From assembly GCF_000203815.1 (NCBI RefSeq), contig NW_004457695.1, positions 372,001 through 436,000 on the forward strand: DNA of 64,000 bases, written 5' to 3'. How positions within the stretch are numbered: the stretch's first letter is position 1; each line of letters opens with the position of its first letter. Below are positions 38,296 to 49,534 of the stretch, in pieces. The notes beneath the pieces are model-generated. The model was not told where the DNA came from. It did not search any database and worked only from the letters and a program-made list of their open reading frames with translations. Both the position numbers and the translations under genes were made by a program. The stretch is from Cavenderia fasciculata. Taxonomy: Eukaryota > Evosea > Eumycetozoa > Acytosteliales > Cavenderiaceae.

Positions 38296-38620
38296 AGCTA
38301 TAACCCGTCAGGTGATTGACAAAACTAGTACCATAATGCAAGTATTAGCAGATAGGCTACAAGGCAAGCACTTTTAACATCTGTACAATTTGGACTACAA
38401 TAGGTTAAATACTATTGTATTGCTGCATCGTAGTTGGGAACGACTTTTACTTTTCGAGGTCTTTCCCTGGGAAAAAGGCAGCGAGAACAATGTGACTAGG
38501 AGTTTGGTGATCACCTTCTTTATGACTTGGTGATTATAAGCTTTTAGTCTACAATCTCAAATTATATTTTAATTTTAAAGACAAAGATAAAACCAAACAA
38601 ATAATCCATCTTGAAATCAA
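38296..38620 (-). repeat. right inverted-repeat arm of the transposon
   Basis: Begins near AGCTATAACCCGTCAG and ends near CTTGAAATCA. It is longer than the left arm because of an internal stretch of about 90 bp (38378-38470). Confidence 0.75.
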
Positions 38621-39431
38621 ATCATTGATAATTGTCTCTTTGTACAAGACACGTTCAAGCACCCATGGACTTAATCTCTCTCTATATTTGAATGATCAAA
38701 ATCAGGTGACGGTATGGCAGTTAACCAGGTGATCAGAGTATCACTGATGCAGAGTACGATGTCATATGACCAAAAAAAAATCACATGTGACGACACACTA
38801 AGACATATGCCGTGTCGTGTGTGTGTATAACTATAATTATAGCATGTGGTCATATGATACACAATAACTTTCTTTCGTTCGTTTTTGAAATCAAAAATGA
38901 AAGCGAAACTTTATCTCTCAAAAGTAATATATACCAAACAACACGATAATATTATAAAGTATATCTGGATTTAATGAAATAAAGTATAATAAATATTTAT
39001 ATATTATTATTATTATTGGTATTATCTTTAGATCTAAAAATGTATATCTAGATTCATTCCACAGATCTGTTTCGTTTATAGTTTGTGTGTGAGGTTTCAT
39101 TAAATGACGAGAAAGAAAAATATTTAGTAGTATAGCAGTATAGTGCGCTTAATACGAGTAGTATTCTTATTGAACTCAAAACTCTGGGTCTTCGATACCA
39201 CAACAACAAACAACAACAACAATACTTATATTTCTTTTGTGTGATCATTTATTTCGATTAAATTTAATTTTTCAAGGGAATTGTAGAGTTCCTGCTCGTC
39301 GTCCTATCATCGACTCTGTTTGCCCTCCAAACACAACAACAAACACATCAGATATTCTGTTGACTTTTTTATTTTTTTGGCTTTGCTGAACAATTGTGTT
39401 TCGTTTCGATACAGAGCGCGCAGAGAGAGCC
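38621..39431. other. intergenic region, malic enzyme promoter
   Basis: About 810 bp. GTCATATGACC at 38761-38771 and GGTCATATGAT at 38848-38858 face each other as an imperfect inverted repeat around a GTGTCGTGTGTGTG stretch. The rest is AT-rich with a C/T-rich leader before the ATG at 39432. No gene called. Confidence 0.4.
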
Positions 39432-41900
39432 ATGAACACTCTAATTTTCAATCACACAAGAAAAAATTTGAGTTCATTGTTCAAAGTTTCTAATAATCTA
39501 CGAAGAACAAGTTACACAACTACTACCACTAGTTTCTCTTCTTCTACCACCTCTACTACTAGTACCATCACCACTAACAATAGTAGCCACTATCAACCAC
39601 TACAACCTTTAGCAATAAACAACACAGACAGTATGGAGAAGAATTTACAAATCTTAAGATCTTCATTTGCAAATAGAGGTAAGAAATTAAATATACAACA
39701 ACATCAACAACAATAAATAGTATATACACAGACAGAGATAGAAAGATAAATAATAATGAAAGAGACGAACGACGAGACACATCACCTTTATATGAGGTTG
39801 ATCGGCTATGAAGGGTAGCGAGAGGGAGAGAAGTGTAGATCATCAGAAAAAAAAAATAGCCGAGAGAGAAAAATTGCAAAAAGAAAAGAAAGAAGGATGA
39901 TCTTTCGGCAAAATAATAATAATAACAGTAATAGTATACATAGATATAATATATATGGTTGCAGTTATATAATAACTATAAAAAAAGAAAAGAAAGGAAT
40001 TGAAAAGAATGAAAGAGTGCAATAATAAATAATTTAAACAAAAAAGAAGAAAGAATAAGAATAAGAAGAAAAGAATGATTCTAGATTCATCTTGATGAAT
40101 CATATGATTGTTGTGGTTACTCGGAGAGTAAATTTAAACAAATACGAAATTTCACTATCACGATCCCCATAATCACAATTTAAATTTCTAGTTTTGGGCA
40201 ACCATGGTTCCATCGCTCTTTGTCTTTGGTTTTTTTTTAGATTTTTACAAAACAATATTAATTTTCTTTTCTTTTTATTTTAATTTTCTATTTACATCAT
40301 TTTAGGAACTGCATTTACACGTGAAGAAAGAGATAAACTTGGACTTCGTGGATTATTACCACCAAGAGAAGAGACAATTGAAGATCAAGCCGAGAGATGT
40401 CTTGTACAATTCCATTCGTTTGGCAGTAATTTGGAGAAATACGTATTCCTCAATTGTTTGCGTGATCGTAATGAGACACTTTTCTACTACTTGTTGACCA
40501 ACAATCTCGAGCTTATGATGCCAATCGTCTACACTCCAACCGTCGGAGAAGCCTGTCAAAAGTTTGGCAATGAGTTTCGTTTTGCTCAAGGCATGTACTT
40601 TGCCACCCAAGACAGAGGCGAGATCCGTCGTATGTTGGACAACTGGCCCAACAAGGACGTCGACATTATCGTCGTGTCTGACGGCTCGAGAATCCTCGGT
40701 CTCGGTGATCTCGGCACCAACGGCATGGGTATCCCCGTCGGCAAGCTCCAATTGTACGTCGCAGGTGCTGGCTTCAACCCCGCCAAGACACTTCCAGTGA
40801 TTATCGACGCCGGAACCAACACCAAGAAATATTTGGACGACAAGTTTTACTTGGGCGAGAAACACGCCCGTATCAAGGACGAGGAGTACTATGCATTGAT
40901 GGACGAGTTCTTGTCGGCCGTCTACAACAAGTGGCCCAAGGTGTTGGTGCAATTCGAGGACATTTCCAACGACCATTGCTTTGCCTTGTTGGAAAACTAC
41001 CGCAACAAATATTTCTGCTTCAACGACGATATCCAGGGCACTGGGTCGGTCATCTTGTCGGGCTTTATCAACTGCATCCGTGCCGTCCAAAAGCCCATCA
41101 CCGAGCACCGTCTCGTGTTCCTCGGCGCCGGATCTGCCGGCATTGGTGTCGCCGACTGCATCATGACCCTCTTCCAAGAGGCCGGCATGTCCGAAGAGGA
41201 CGCCAGAAAGTGCTTCTGGTTTGTCGACTCCAAGGGTCTCATCACCACCACCCGTGGCGACGAGCTCACCCGCTACAAAAAGGCGTACGCCCGTGGCGAC
41301 GTTGCCGCCGACAAGCAGCTCAAGTCGCTCGCCGACGTCGTCCGCTCCGTCAAGCCCACCGCCATCATCGGCCTCTCTGGCATTGGCGGCAGCTTCACCC
41401 AAGAGGTCGTCGAGGAAATGGCCCGTCTCAACGAAAAGCCAATCGTCATGGCCCTCTCCAACCCAACCTCCAACGCCGAGTGCACCGCCGAGCAAGCCTA
41501 CACCTGGTCGCAAGGTCGTTGCATCTTTGCCTCTGGCTCCCCCTTTGCCCCCGTCCAATACAATGGCAAGACCCTCATCCCAGGCCAAGGCAACAACATG
41601 TACATCTTCCCAGCCCTCGGTCTCGGATCCGTCGTTGTCAACGCCCGTCACATCACCGACGGCATGGTCATCGCCGCCGCCAAGTCTCTCGCCTCCCAAG
41701 TCGACGACTCTGAAGTCATCCAAGGAAAGATCTACCCCGGTCTCCACAGAATCCGTGAACTCTCGGTCACTATCGCCGTCGCTGTCGCTGAAAAGGCCTA
41801 CGAAGAAGGTATGGCCCAACTCCCACGTCCAGACAACCTCGAACAAGCCGTCCGTGATTTCATCTATCATCCACACTATGATCAAAAAAAGTTGGATTGA
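39432..41900 (+). CDS. Malic enzyme with a probable mitochondrial presequence
   Basis: Two exons, 39432-39678 and 40306-41900, 613 aa; the 627-nt intron is long for this genome. The start MNTLIFNHTRKNLSSLFK with RRTSYTT after it is Arg/Ser/Thr-rich and without acid, like a mitochondrial targeting peptide; the open frame runs a few codons further 5' without an ATG. The enzyme core includes RGLLPP, the catalytic Tyr in VYTPTVGEACQKFG, GLGDLGTNGMGIPVGK, FNDDIQGTGSV with the metal-binding acids, and the nucleotide loop FLGAGSAGIGVAD. It decarboxylates malate to pyruvate; cofactor choice cannot be told with certainty by eye. Exon 2 is strongly G/C-ending in codon use. Confidence 0.95.
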
Positions 41901-42439
41901 CTAGCCAATAACAAAAAAAATAATAATATTTTGTTGAAATCAAAACTCTAAAATAAGTAAAACCAAACAAACAAATTCTTGATACTTTTGATTTTCAAAC
42001 AACAAAAAAAAAAAAAAAAACAAAAAAAAAGAAATACAAACCCAAAATCAATAATAATAATAATAATATTAATTAATTCACAACGATCATTTGATGGAAA
42101 TAGTAATAATAATAACAAAAAAAAAACAAACATATTTATTAAAACACACGCAATAATAATAATAATAATAATAATTAAATAATAACAATAAATAAATGTA
42201 ATTAATATAAGTATACCAAAATTAGTCAATAATGACGGACGGACAATGAAGGTCGGACATTCCACATGATTCCATTCTAAAAAAGAATAAGAAGTTCCCA
42301 AAAATATGATGAACTCGGAAATGAGAACCTTTTTTAAAATTTTAATTACAAGTGTTGGGTTCGAGGTGATCATCAGATGACATTGAGTTGATCAAACATT
42401 ACATTATTGTAGAGAGATACAGAAATAGATAAATATAAA
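41901..42439. other. intergenic region, DJ-1-like gene promoter
   Basis: About 540 bp of poly-A and AAT/TAA runs (41990-42190) followed by a less AT-rich 180 bp before the next ATG. Open frames here are Ile/Lys/Asn low complexity. Confidence 0.5.
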
Positions 42440-43186
42440 ATGGCAAAGAAGGTATATTATATCAATGATGATGATAGATTAGATTATATTGGTTATCTAA
42501 CTCCTCTTGTCTCTCTCTCGGTCTTTTTATAGATTCTTATGATTGTTGGAGATTATGTAGAGGACTATGAAGTAATGGTCCCATTTCAAGCATTGTTGAT
42601 GGTTGGTCATATTGTACATGCAGTATCACCAGGCAAGAAAGACAAGGATACTATTGCAACAGCAGTTCACGATTTCCTCCCAGGAGAACAAACATACACT
42701 GAATTAAAGGGTCACAGATTCGCACTCAACTTTGATTTTGATAATGTAAAGTCATCTGATTATGATGCTTTATTGGTTCCAGGTGGTAGAGCTCCAGAAT
42801 TCCTTGTTTGTATCACGAGAATAATCATACATGTGTTAGGTTACTAATCAACTCTGATCTATCTATCTTTCTTTATTTTGTTGATTTAGAGATTAAATGA
42901 AAAGGTTATTTCACTTACACAAGAATTTCATAGAGACAAGAAACCAATTGCATCGGTTTGTCACGGTCTTCAAATCTTGTCGGCTGCAGGTATCTTGAAG
43001 AATGTAAATTGTACAGGTTACTTTGCTTGCAAGCCAGAGATTGTCCAAGCCGGTGGCAACTATATCGATACACCTGCTGATGGTGCCGTACAAGACGATC
43101 ATATCATCTCTGCTGTCGCTTGGCCTGGTCATCCACAATGGTTAAGTTTATTCCTTCAAAAGTTGGGTACAAAGATTACTCTTTAA
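42440..43186 (+). CDS. DJ-1/PfpI family protein
   Basis: Three exons, 42440-42451 (only MAKK), 42533-42805 and 42890-43186, 193 aa. The N-terminus KKILMIVGDYVEDYEVMVPF is the strand-loop start of DJ-1/PfpI proteins with the conserved acidic residue. The nucleophile elbow is ASVCHGLQIL; GGRAPEFLRLNEKV and the C-terminal WPGHPQWL fit the PfpI branch. Intron 2 uses GTTTGT as donor, unusual here but required by the conserved sequence across the junction. Members include intracellular proteases, glyoxalases and stress proteins; the exact activity is unknown. Confidence 0.92.
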
Positions 43187-43387
43187 AATATTAAGTTAAA
43201 TAATAAAATAAAAATTTCCAATATAAAGTAAATATATATATATATATTTTTATTATTGAGTATTGGTATTTATAATAAAAATTTATTTCTAATATTTTAA
43301 TTTATGATGATGATGATGGATTTAACCTCCACTTTTTTTTTTTATTATTCATCTTTTTCCTTTTTTTTTTTTTAACAACAAATAAAC

Positions 43388-44884
43388 ATGAACAAAGATA
43401 ATTCAAAAGTTAATTTGTTTATTTGTATATATAGACAGACTGTACTTAGAAGACACATATTCCATTTTATCAACGAGATTAGTGCACAAAGAAATATCAA
43501 TGCTTTGGAAGGTCAAAAGTATTTAAAAGGAAAGGATATCATTCAATTAAGAGATATTAGAATGATATCAAAGTATGCATTACCATGGCACTTTGTAAAG
43601 CATTATCTACCTGATGATCGTAAAAAGATTGGTCGTTATGTTAGATGGCAAGCAATAAACAAGTATGCAAGTCATCCAAATGCTACTGTTGAAACATTAC
43701 AACATCTTATAGAATGGTCACCACATGTCGATTTTGTTGGTGATTATCTAGACAAGACTGCAATCAATGGAAATCTGGATATATTAAAGATGATTCATCA
43801 AAGATATCCAAATACAATCATTCATACAAAAAAATCAGTTGAAGGTGCTGCAAAGAATGGTCATTTGTCAGTCATTCAATTTCTTGATTCAATCGATAAA
43901 CAAGTACAACCATTAATATTTACAACACAAGTAATGGATAATGCTGCAAGTGGAGGACATAAAAGTCTAGTTGAATGGTTACATCAAAATAGAAATGAAG
44001 GAGGAACAGAGAGAGCTATTAAATTAGCATCTGAAAATGGACACTTTGATTGTGTAAAGGTATGAAACTATAAATCAAATTATAATTAATGGTAATTTAA
44101 AAGAATCTAATTATCTATATTTAGTATCTTGTAGAGAATATGAGTATTAAAAAAGGAACTGAAGAGGCTATGAATATGGCTGCATTGAATGGACATTATG
44201 ATATTGTAGTATATTTACATCAACATTCATACATTTGTACAACTAGAGCCATTGATGGTGCTGCAGCCAAAGGACATTTAAATATAATTAAATTCCTTCA
44301 AGAGAATAGAACTGAAGGATGTTCTCGAGGAGCTATGAATATTTCATCAGCAAATGGTCATTTGGATTGTGTTAGAGTATGCACTAGGTTCATAATTAAT
44401 AACTTCATTTCAATTATTCTATTGACATAATATTAATTGCTTTAAACTTTCTATATTTCTATAGTTTTTACATAATCATAGAAGTGAAGGATGTACAACT
44501 GATGCTATGGATGAGGCATCTGCTAACGGTCATTTATCTGTGGTTGAATATTTACATCATAATAGAAGTGAAGGATGCACAAAATATGCCCTTGATTCAG
44601 CAGCCAAATCCAATCACCTCTCAATTGTGAAATTCCTGGTAAAGAATAGAACAGAGGGATGTTCCAGTCGATTAAACCATATCATTGAAGATCTTACCCC
44701 AGAAATAGCCTCCATTTTGGTACCAATCATCCCACCAATCGAATTATCAAGCGATGATGATAATTTTTATGATGACACTGGTGATGATGATGACGATCAA
44801 GTTTACAATAATTATATGTATTCAAACTATAACTATAGTTCAAGCGCACACTTTGACTTTGATGAATATTATTGGGAACCTTGA
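43388..44884 (+). CDS. 28-residue ankyrin-like repeat protein (paralog 1)
   Basis: Three exons, 43388-44059, 44125-44376 and 44465-44884, 447 aa, all junctions in phase 0 just after the codons CV(K/R). The N-terminal domain shares ISKYALPWHFVKHYLP and YVRWQAIN with the gene at 49535. Repeats have the form A(M/I)D.A..NGHL.(V/I)V.FLH.NR.EGC(T/S), 28 residues rather than the usual 33. Exon 2 is exactly 84 codons, i.e. three repeats. The C-terminus is Asp/Tyr-rich (DDDDDQVYNNYMYSNYNY). No enzyme motif. Function is unknown; protein binding is the common role of such solenoids. Confidence 0.85.
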
Positions 44885-45205
44885 ATCATCCCTTCAAAGG
44901 TTTATCGATCAAAAGATTACCCATCATATATTTCCAAACAAATCTATCTCAAAGAGTAAATTAAAGAAATCTATCATCCCCTTTTAATTATTTCTTCTTT
45001 TTTGATTCACTTGTCTATCCACCAAGCAACCATACATCTCCAACAAGCTTGGAATTTTTTTTTTCGAGTTTCAAGTTGGGAGAAAAAAAATAAAGGCTGC
45101 ATCGACTTCGATTCAAAATTGTCTTCTTGTTGTTCATAATCTTCAAAAGAATTTAAATTGTTTTGAAGATACAAATACACTTACTCATCATTCAATTGAA
45201 CAAAG
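44885..45205. other. intergenic region in the accessory block
   Basis: About 320 bp, AT-rich with a T run near 45055-45064. It holds the 3' flank of the ankyrin gene and the promoter of orphan copy 1. No gene seen. Confidence 0.4.
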
Positions 45206-46575
45206 ATGATGACACAAAATAGTTTCCTTGGGTTACAGATACCTCTAGATAAAATAGATCAATTACATCAAGATGCAGATAAAGTAGAGGGATTTATTGA
45301 TCAACAAGACGGGAATGAAGAAAATCAACAAGACAATTCTTCTACTACTACAAATATGTATGTTGAAATCTATTAAAAATAGTGGTTTATAATACTTCTT
45401 CTTCTAACCTTGATACTATTTATCAAAAAAGATCATCACCAACAACAACAACAACAAAAAAGGAAGAAAAAAAGAAAAAGAAGAAAAAGAATAAAAACAA
45501 GATTAGAAAGAAAGCACCTTATGTTGAACCTGGGGATATAGTAAAAGGTGTAAATGATGAACATACAGTCATATACGACTATGGAAATGTTATCAATGTA
45601 AAAAATGTTGATACAAACAAAGAATGGAATGAAGCAATATTGGGAAAGTATCTAAAGGATGCTGGGTTTGTAAAAGGTTTATACAACTCTGCAAGTATCA
45701 AATCTTGGATGACACCAATCTACATTCAATTTGCCAACAAGTTGTTGTCTCATTTACCTCGAAAGGATGGTAAAAGTCCAGCTGTTCCAATAACTGGTCA
45801 TGGTCAAACTGACTTTAACGCTGCCTTTAACACCATTTCATCTGAAACGTTTGGAAACATACTGCCAAATATGCCTTCATCCTACAAGATGATGACATCG
45901 TTACTAGTCGTCGCAGCATATGTATTGGGGTTCTCTGGATTTGGTCGTGGGGGATATCTTCCCAATATAGTCAAACACACTCTTGTCGAGAATAATGCAG
46001 TCATTCCAAGAGACTTTCCTGACCTTGCTCGCAAAGTTCAATACCATTTCAATGTATACTATGGTCTATCAGGTCAACAAGTACAGGTCGTATGGGATAA
46101 AACAAAGTTGACAAAATACCTTGAAAACAATGTCATTAGAAAATACACAACCACCAAGTATCCAGCCACCGAGCTAAATATCACGTATATCATTACACTG
46201 TGTAAATCGGTTATGTCTCAAATCTATAAATTAGAGAACAAGAGTATTCCAAAAGATATATTGGATGTAGATATAGAAAAGGTTGAATTGGTAATTGACA
46301 TGATGGGAAGTATGGCAAAACCATATTGGAATGAACAAGATATTTTCTGGTATAAAATGAGAATGATTATATTACAAATTACACTCATCGCATTCCAAAC
46401 TGGTATCCCCAATTATGTGCACATTCCACTGATTGACAGTTGTCTTAAACAAGAGATAATCGATCATTTAGAAAACCCTATTTATGAATTTAAAAAAGAT
46501 CTCAAAAGTACATTCCAAATTCTTTTTGCTCTACTTGTTGATAATCAACTATTCACAGATATTGCAAAGCAATAA
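45206..46575 (+). CDS. unrecognised tandem family, copy 1 (apparently intact)
   Basis: Two exons, 45206-45357 and 45432-46575, 431 aa. The first 51 residues are acidic and Gln/Asn-rich; exon 2 opens with Thr and Lys runs (KKEEKKKKKKKNKNK) that could be a nuclear signal. The body has family-wide blocks: PGDIVKGVNDEH, LGKYLKDAGFVKG, TPIYIQFANKLL, GHGQTDF, LLVVAAYVLGFSGFGRGGY, PNIVKHTLVENNAVIP and a C-terminal TLIAFQTGIPNYVH. No signal peptide and no clear membrane segment except the moderately hydrophobic MMTSLLVVAAYVLGFSGFG. I do not recognise the family. Two more copies follow directly on the same strand. Confidence 0.75.
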
Positions 46576-46621
46576 ATGTAAAAAATCAAATAATTAAAAA
46601 AATATTTATTTTTCAACATGA

Positions 46622-47583
46622 TTGACACAAACTCGTGAGTGTCCACTAAATGATGCTGGTTTTGTTAGAGGCTCATATAGTTCTCCAAAAAACAAAGTAG
46701 AGATAACACCAATGTTTATTAAATTTTCCAAAAAGTTGTATTTATATAAACAAGACATTGTCACTCTTACTGGAAATGGTCAAACAGACTTTGACGCAGT
46801 CTATTCTTATATGAGATCTGGAGTATATGAAAAAGAGGGGAAAATCATTCTACCCTCTTACACTTTAATGGCAACATTGCTTGTTGCTGCAGCATACGTC
46901 GTTGGATTTAATGGATTTGGTAGAGGGACAATACCCAACATTGTCAAAAATGGACTTGTCGAGAATAATGCAGTAATTCCACTCAATGTATCAGAGCTAT
47001 TCAAAAAGATCAATTTCAGTTCGAACAGATACTTTGGTCTAGTAAATTAACAAGAATCGATTGTATGGGACAAGGAAAAGATGGCATACTACCTACCAAA
47101 CAATGGTGTCAGAAAATACAATCCAACAAAATACGAAGCAACCCAAAATAATATTATTCGTATGGTCTCACTATGTCAAGCAGTTTTTGCTCAAATGCTG
47201 GCATTCTATATTAGTCCAAACATACAAGAAAAAGGATTACATTTGGTACTGGAAATGATGCAACTAACACAATCAAAAATTGAAAAGAGGACTGCTGAAA
47301 TGCAACTCGACAAGCTTGGTCGTCTGACATTACCATTATTAAAACTACCAGAACCATCTTGGATTTTTACTATTTGAATGTGTGTACTTGCCTTTACATT
47401 GATAGCATTCGAGACGGGTATCATCAACTTTTTCTACCCTCCATTAATCAATGAATACCTTTAACCACATGTATTAGGATCATTAGATCACGATCTTTAT
47501 GGAGAGGATGCAAACTCGATCACTGGTACCCTTTTTGCAATCCTTAAACAAGAAAAATCATTATCAAAAAAAATAAAAAAATA
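46622..47583 (+). pseudogene. unrecognised tandem family, copy 2 (pseudogene)
   Basis: It starts about 45 bp after copy 1 and lacks the first exon and the Lys-rich segment; homology begins at NDAGFVRGSYSS. It then follows the family frame to the C-terminus without any frameshift. It contains three in-frame stops: TAA 47048-47050 (where the others have Gln), TGA 47375-47377 (where copy 1 has Arg) and TAA 47462-47464 (where others have Lys). Conserved blocks LLVAAAYVVGFNGFGRG, PNIVKNGLVENNAVIP and TLIAFETGI remain. It is most simply a truncated duplicate that has lost function. Confidence 0.75.
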
Positions 47584-47739
47584 AATAAATAATAATTCTC
47601 ACAATTTCAACTTTCCACAAACTTCAAACTCCAATTTCACCTTCAACAACAACTTCAAATTTTTGTTTTGTGGTCATTCTTTCCCTTTACAAACCAAACC
47701 ATCTTGTCTGTATACAATTATTTATTTATTTATTTAATA

Positions 47740-49109
47740 ATGGATAATAATAATATTAGTAACGATTCTTTTGAACTTGTAACAGTTGACAAACAACTAG
47801 CAATAGGTCAATTACAAATGAATGATGATGACCATGCTACAACTTCAACTTCTTCAACCACCACCACTACTACTACTATCTCCACTCTCAACTCTAACCA
47901 AGTGTATGTTTATTCCTATAGTTAATAATATCACTTTAATCTCTAATCTTTTTTAAATATTGAAATTTATTTAGAACATCAGATCAACTAGGAGAAAAGA
48001 AGAAAAGAAAAAAAAGAAAAAAAATAGAGAAAAGAGATTTAAAAAACATTTTGTAGAATTTGGTGATATTGTTGAAGGAGTCAATGATGAACATCTTTAC
48101 CATTACAAATATGGAAATGTTGTAAATGTAAAGATTGATATTGAAAAGGAATGGACTGAAGAAATATTGGGAAAGTATTTAAAGGATGCTGGCTTTGTCA
48201 AAGGCTCATTACGCTGGTTCAAGTACCAAAGCTGCAATGACTCCAATCTATATTCAATTTGCTGAAAAGTTGTTGTCATTTATTGCTTGTAGTCGACAAT
48301 GTTGTGAGAACTACCAGTGTGTCGAGATCACTGGTAATGGTAAGATTGACCTAAACAATGCTATCAATGTCCTTTCATGTCAATTATTTCAAGAGAAAAA
48401 TGACACGATACCACCATCCTATACATTGATGGCATCGTTACTTGTAGTTTTATCATACTTGATGGGACTTTCTGGATTTGGTAGAGGCTGTATTCCAAAC
48501 ATTGTAAAGAAAACACTTGTCGAGAAGAATGCAGTCATTCCACGTATTGGATCTGAACTCTATACCAAGATCAATTACTGTTGGAATAGATATTATGCTC
48601 TAGTCGATCAACACCACAAAATAGTATGGGATCAATCCAAAATGACACAGTACCTCCTCAACAATGGGATTAGACAATTCAGTACCTCCAAATTCCCAAC
48701 CAATCCAGAAAATTTACGTAATATTTATATTCCATGTAAAATGGTGGTTTCTGTGATCAACAAGACTATTCTTGGCATGGATGGACAAAAGGCAAATACT
48801 CCACCAGTGGTAGATATAGAGGCTGCTGAATCTGTAATTCAAGAGATGGGTCGTATGATATTACCTCTTTGGAAATCAACTGAAAAAGCAACTGATTTTA
48901 AAAAAGCTATCATCATTAGTGTCATTAAAATTACTTTGTTGGCATTCGAGACTGGTATCACCAACTATATCTACAACCCATTGATAAACTACCTTAAATC
49001 AGATATTCTACTCCATCTCGAACACAATTGTTTCGATTTTAAAGATGAAATCGATTCCACATCAAAGATTTTTGTCCAAATTTTATATAACCTTGTAGAA
49101 TATTTATAA
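47740..49109 (+). pseudogene. unrecognised tandem family, copy 3 (frameshifted)
   Basis: Exon 1 (from ATG 47740, MDNNNISNDSFELVTV) ends near 47900; exon 2 starts at 47975 with a Lys-rich tract and continues FGDIVEGVNDEH...LGKYLKDAGFVKGS. At about 48209-48212 the text has one base more than the family frame. After that, a frame of 300 codons is open to the normal C-terminus (48186-49109 frame), with AMTPIYIQFAEKLL, LSGFGRGCIPNIVKKTLVEKNAVIP and TGITNYIYNPLI. If exon 1 uses the GTATGT donor the Lys tract would need a second shift; the GTGTAT donor avoids this. Either a young pseudogene or a sequence error. Confidence 0.6.
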
Positions 49110-49534
49110 AGTATTCAATATACATATCTCAATATATTTAAAAATCATTAATATCAACCATATGTAAATTCAATAATTCTTTTTAAATAAAACTTAAAAA
49201 CTTTAATGGTTTAGGTGAAAGATGAATTTCAAGAATACGATTCATCATCAATTTGATTTTAGAAAAAGAAAATAATAGTAATAGTATTGAGTTTTTTCAA
49301 TATAATTTAGATGAAATTTCAGTTGATCTTTTTAAAAAGAAAACATCTCAAAACCTTTGTCAAACAATTAAATCAATTTTCAACGATATTCCAAAATATG
49401 ATAGTAAATTCAAAAAAGAAAATAGTGTCCCACTCAAAACCAATCGACCACACACATATATTAGATTATTATGATCTATAGAGATATTTAGATAACTAAA
49501 GATAATTATTTTAGTATATTTTTCATGACAAGCA
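49110..49534 (+). other. intergenic region with an orphan open fragment
   Basis: An open frame of about 80 codons (about 49226-49474, no early ATG) has balanced composition: FFQYNLDEISVDLFKKKTSQ and FNDIPKYDSKFKKENSVPL. It has no full start and no match that I know; it may be a remnant of a duplicated gene. The rest is promoter of the ankyrin gene. Confidence 0.3.

Larger units (their letters stand above)
36814..38620. mobile_element. decayed DNA transposon with long terminal inverted repeats
   Basis: The left arm (about 36814-37052) is repeated in inverse orientation as the right arm (about 38296-38620). Shared stretches include GATTGTAGACTAAAAGCTTA, ACTCCTAGTCACATTGTTCT and TACTTGCATTATGGTAC, at roughly 90 percent identity. 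The right arm has about 90 extra bases between CTGCCTTTT and the AAAAGTGCTTGCC part; the left arm has about 14 extra bases after GGTAC. The 1.2-kb interior has decayed coding sequence on the minus strand, spread over different frames, e.g. FGFNIHRFTSTTPHGWYNI near 37640-37690 and a 65-codon frame at 37139-37336 with HVDIIIGNKFWNDRIKIL. No intact transposase and no known family could be named. A target-site duplication is not evident by eye. Confidence 0.75.

Noticed and set aside
40356-41885. 509-codon minus-strand open frame opposite malic enzyme
   Set aside because: Shadow of the strongly biased codons of malic enzyme; Val/Gly/Asp-rich, no intron signals and no motif.
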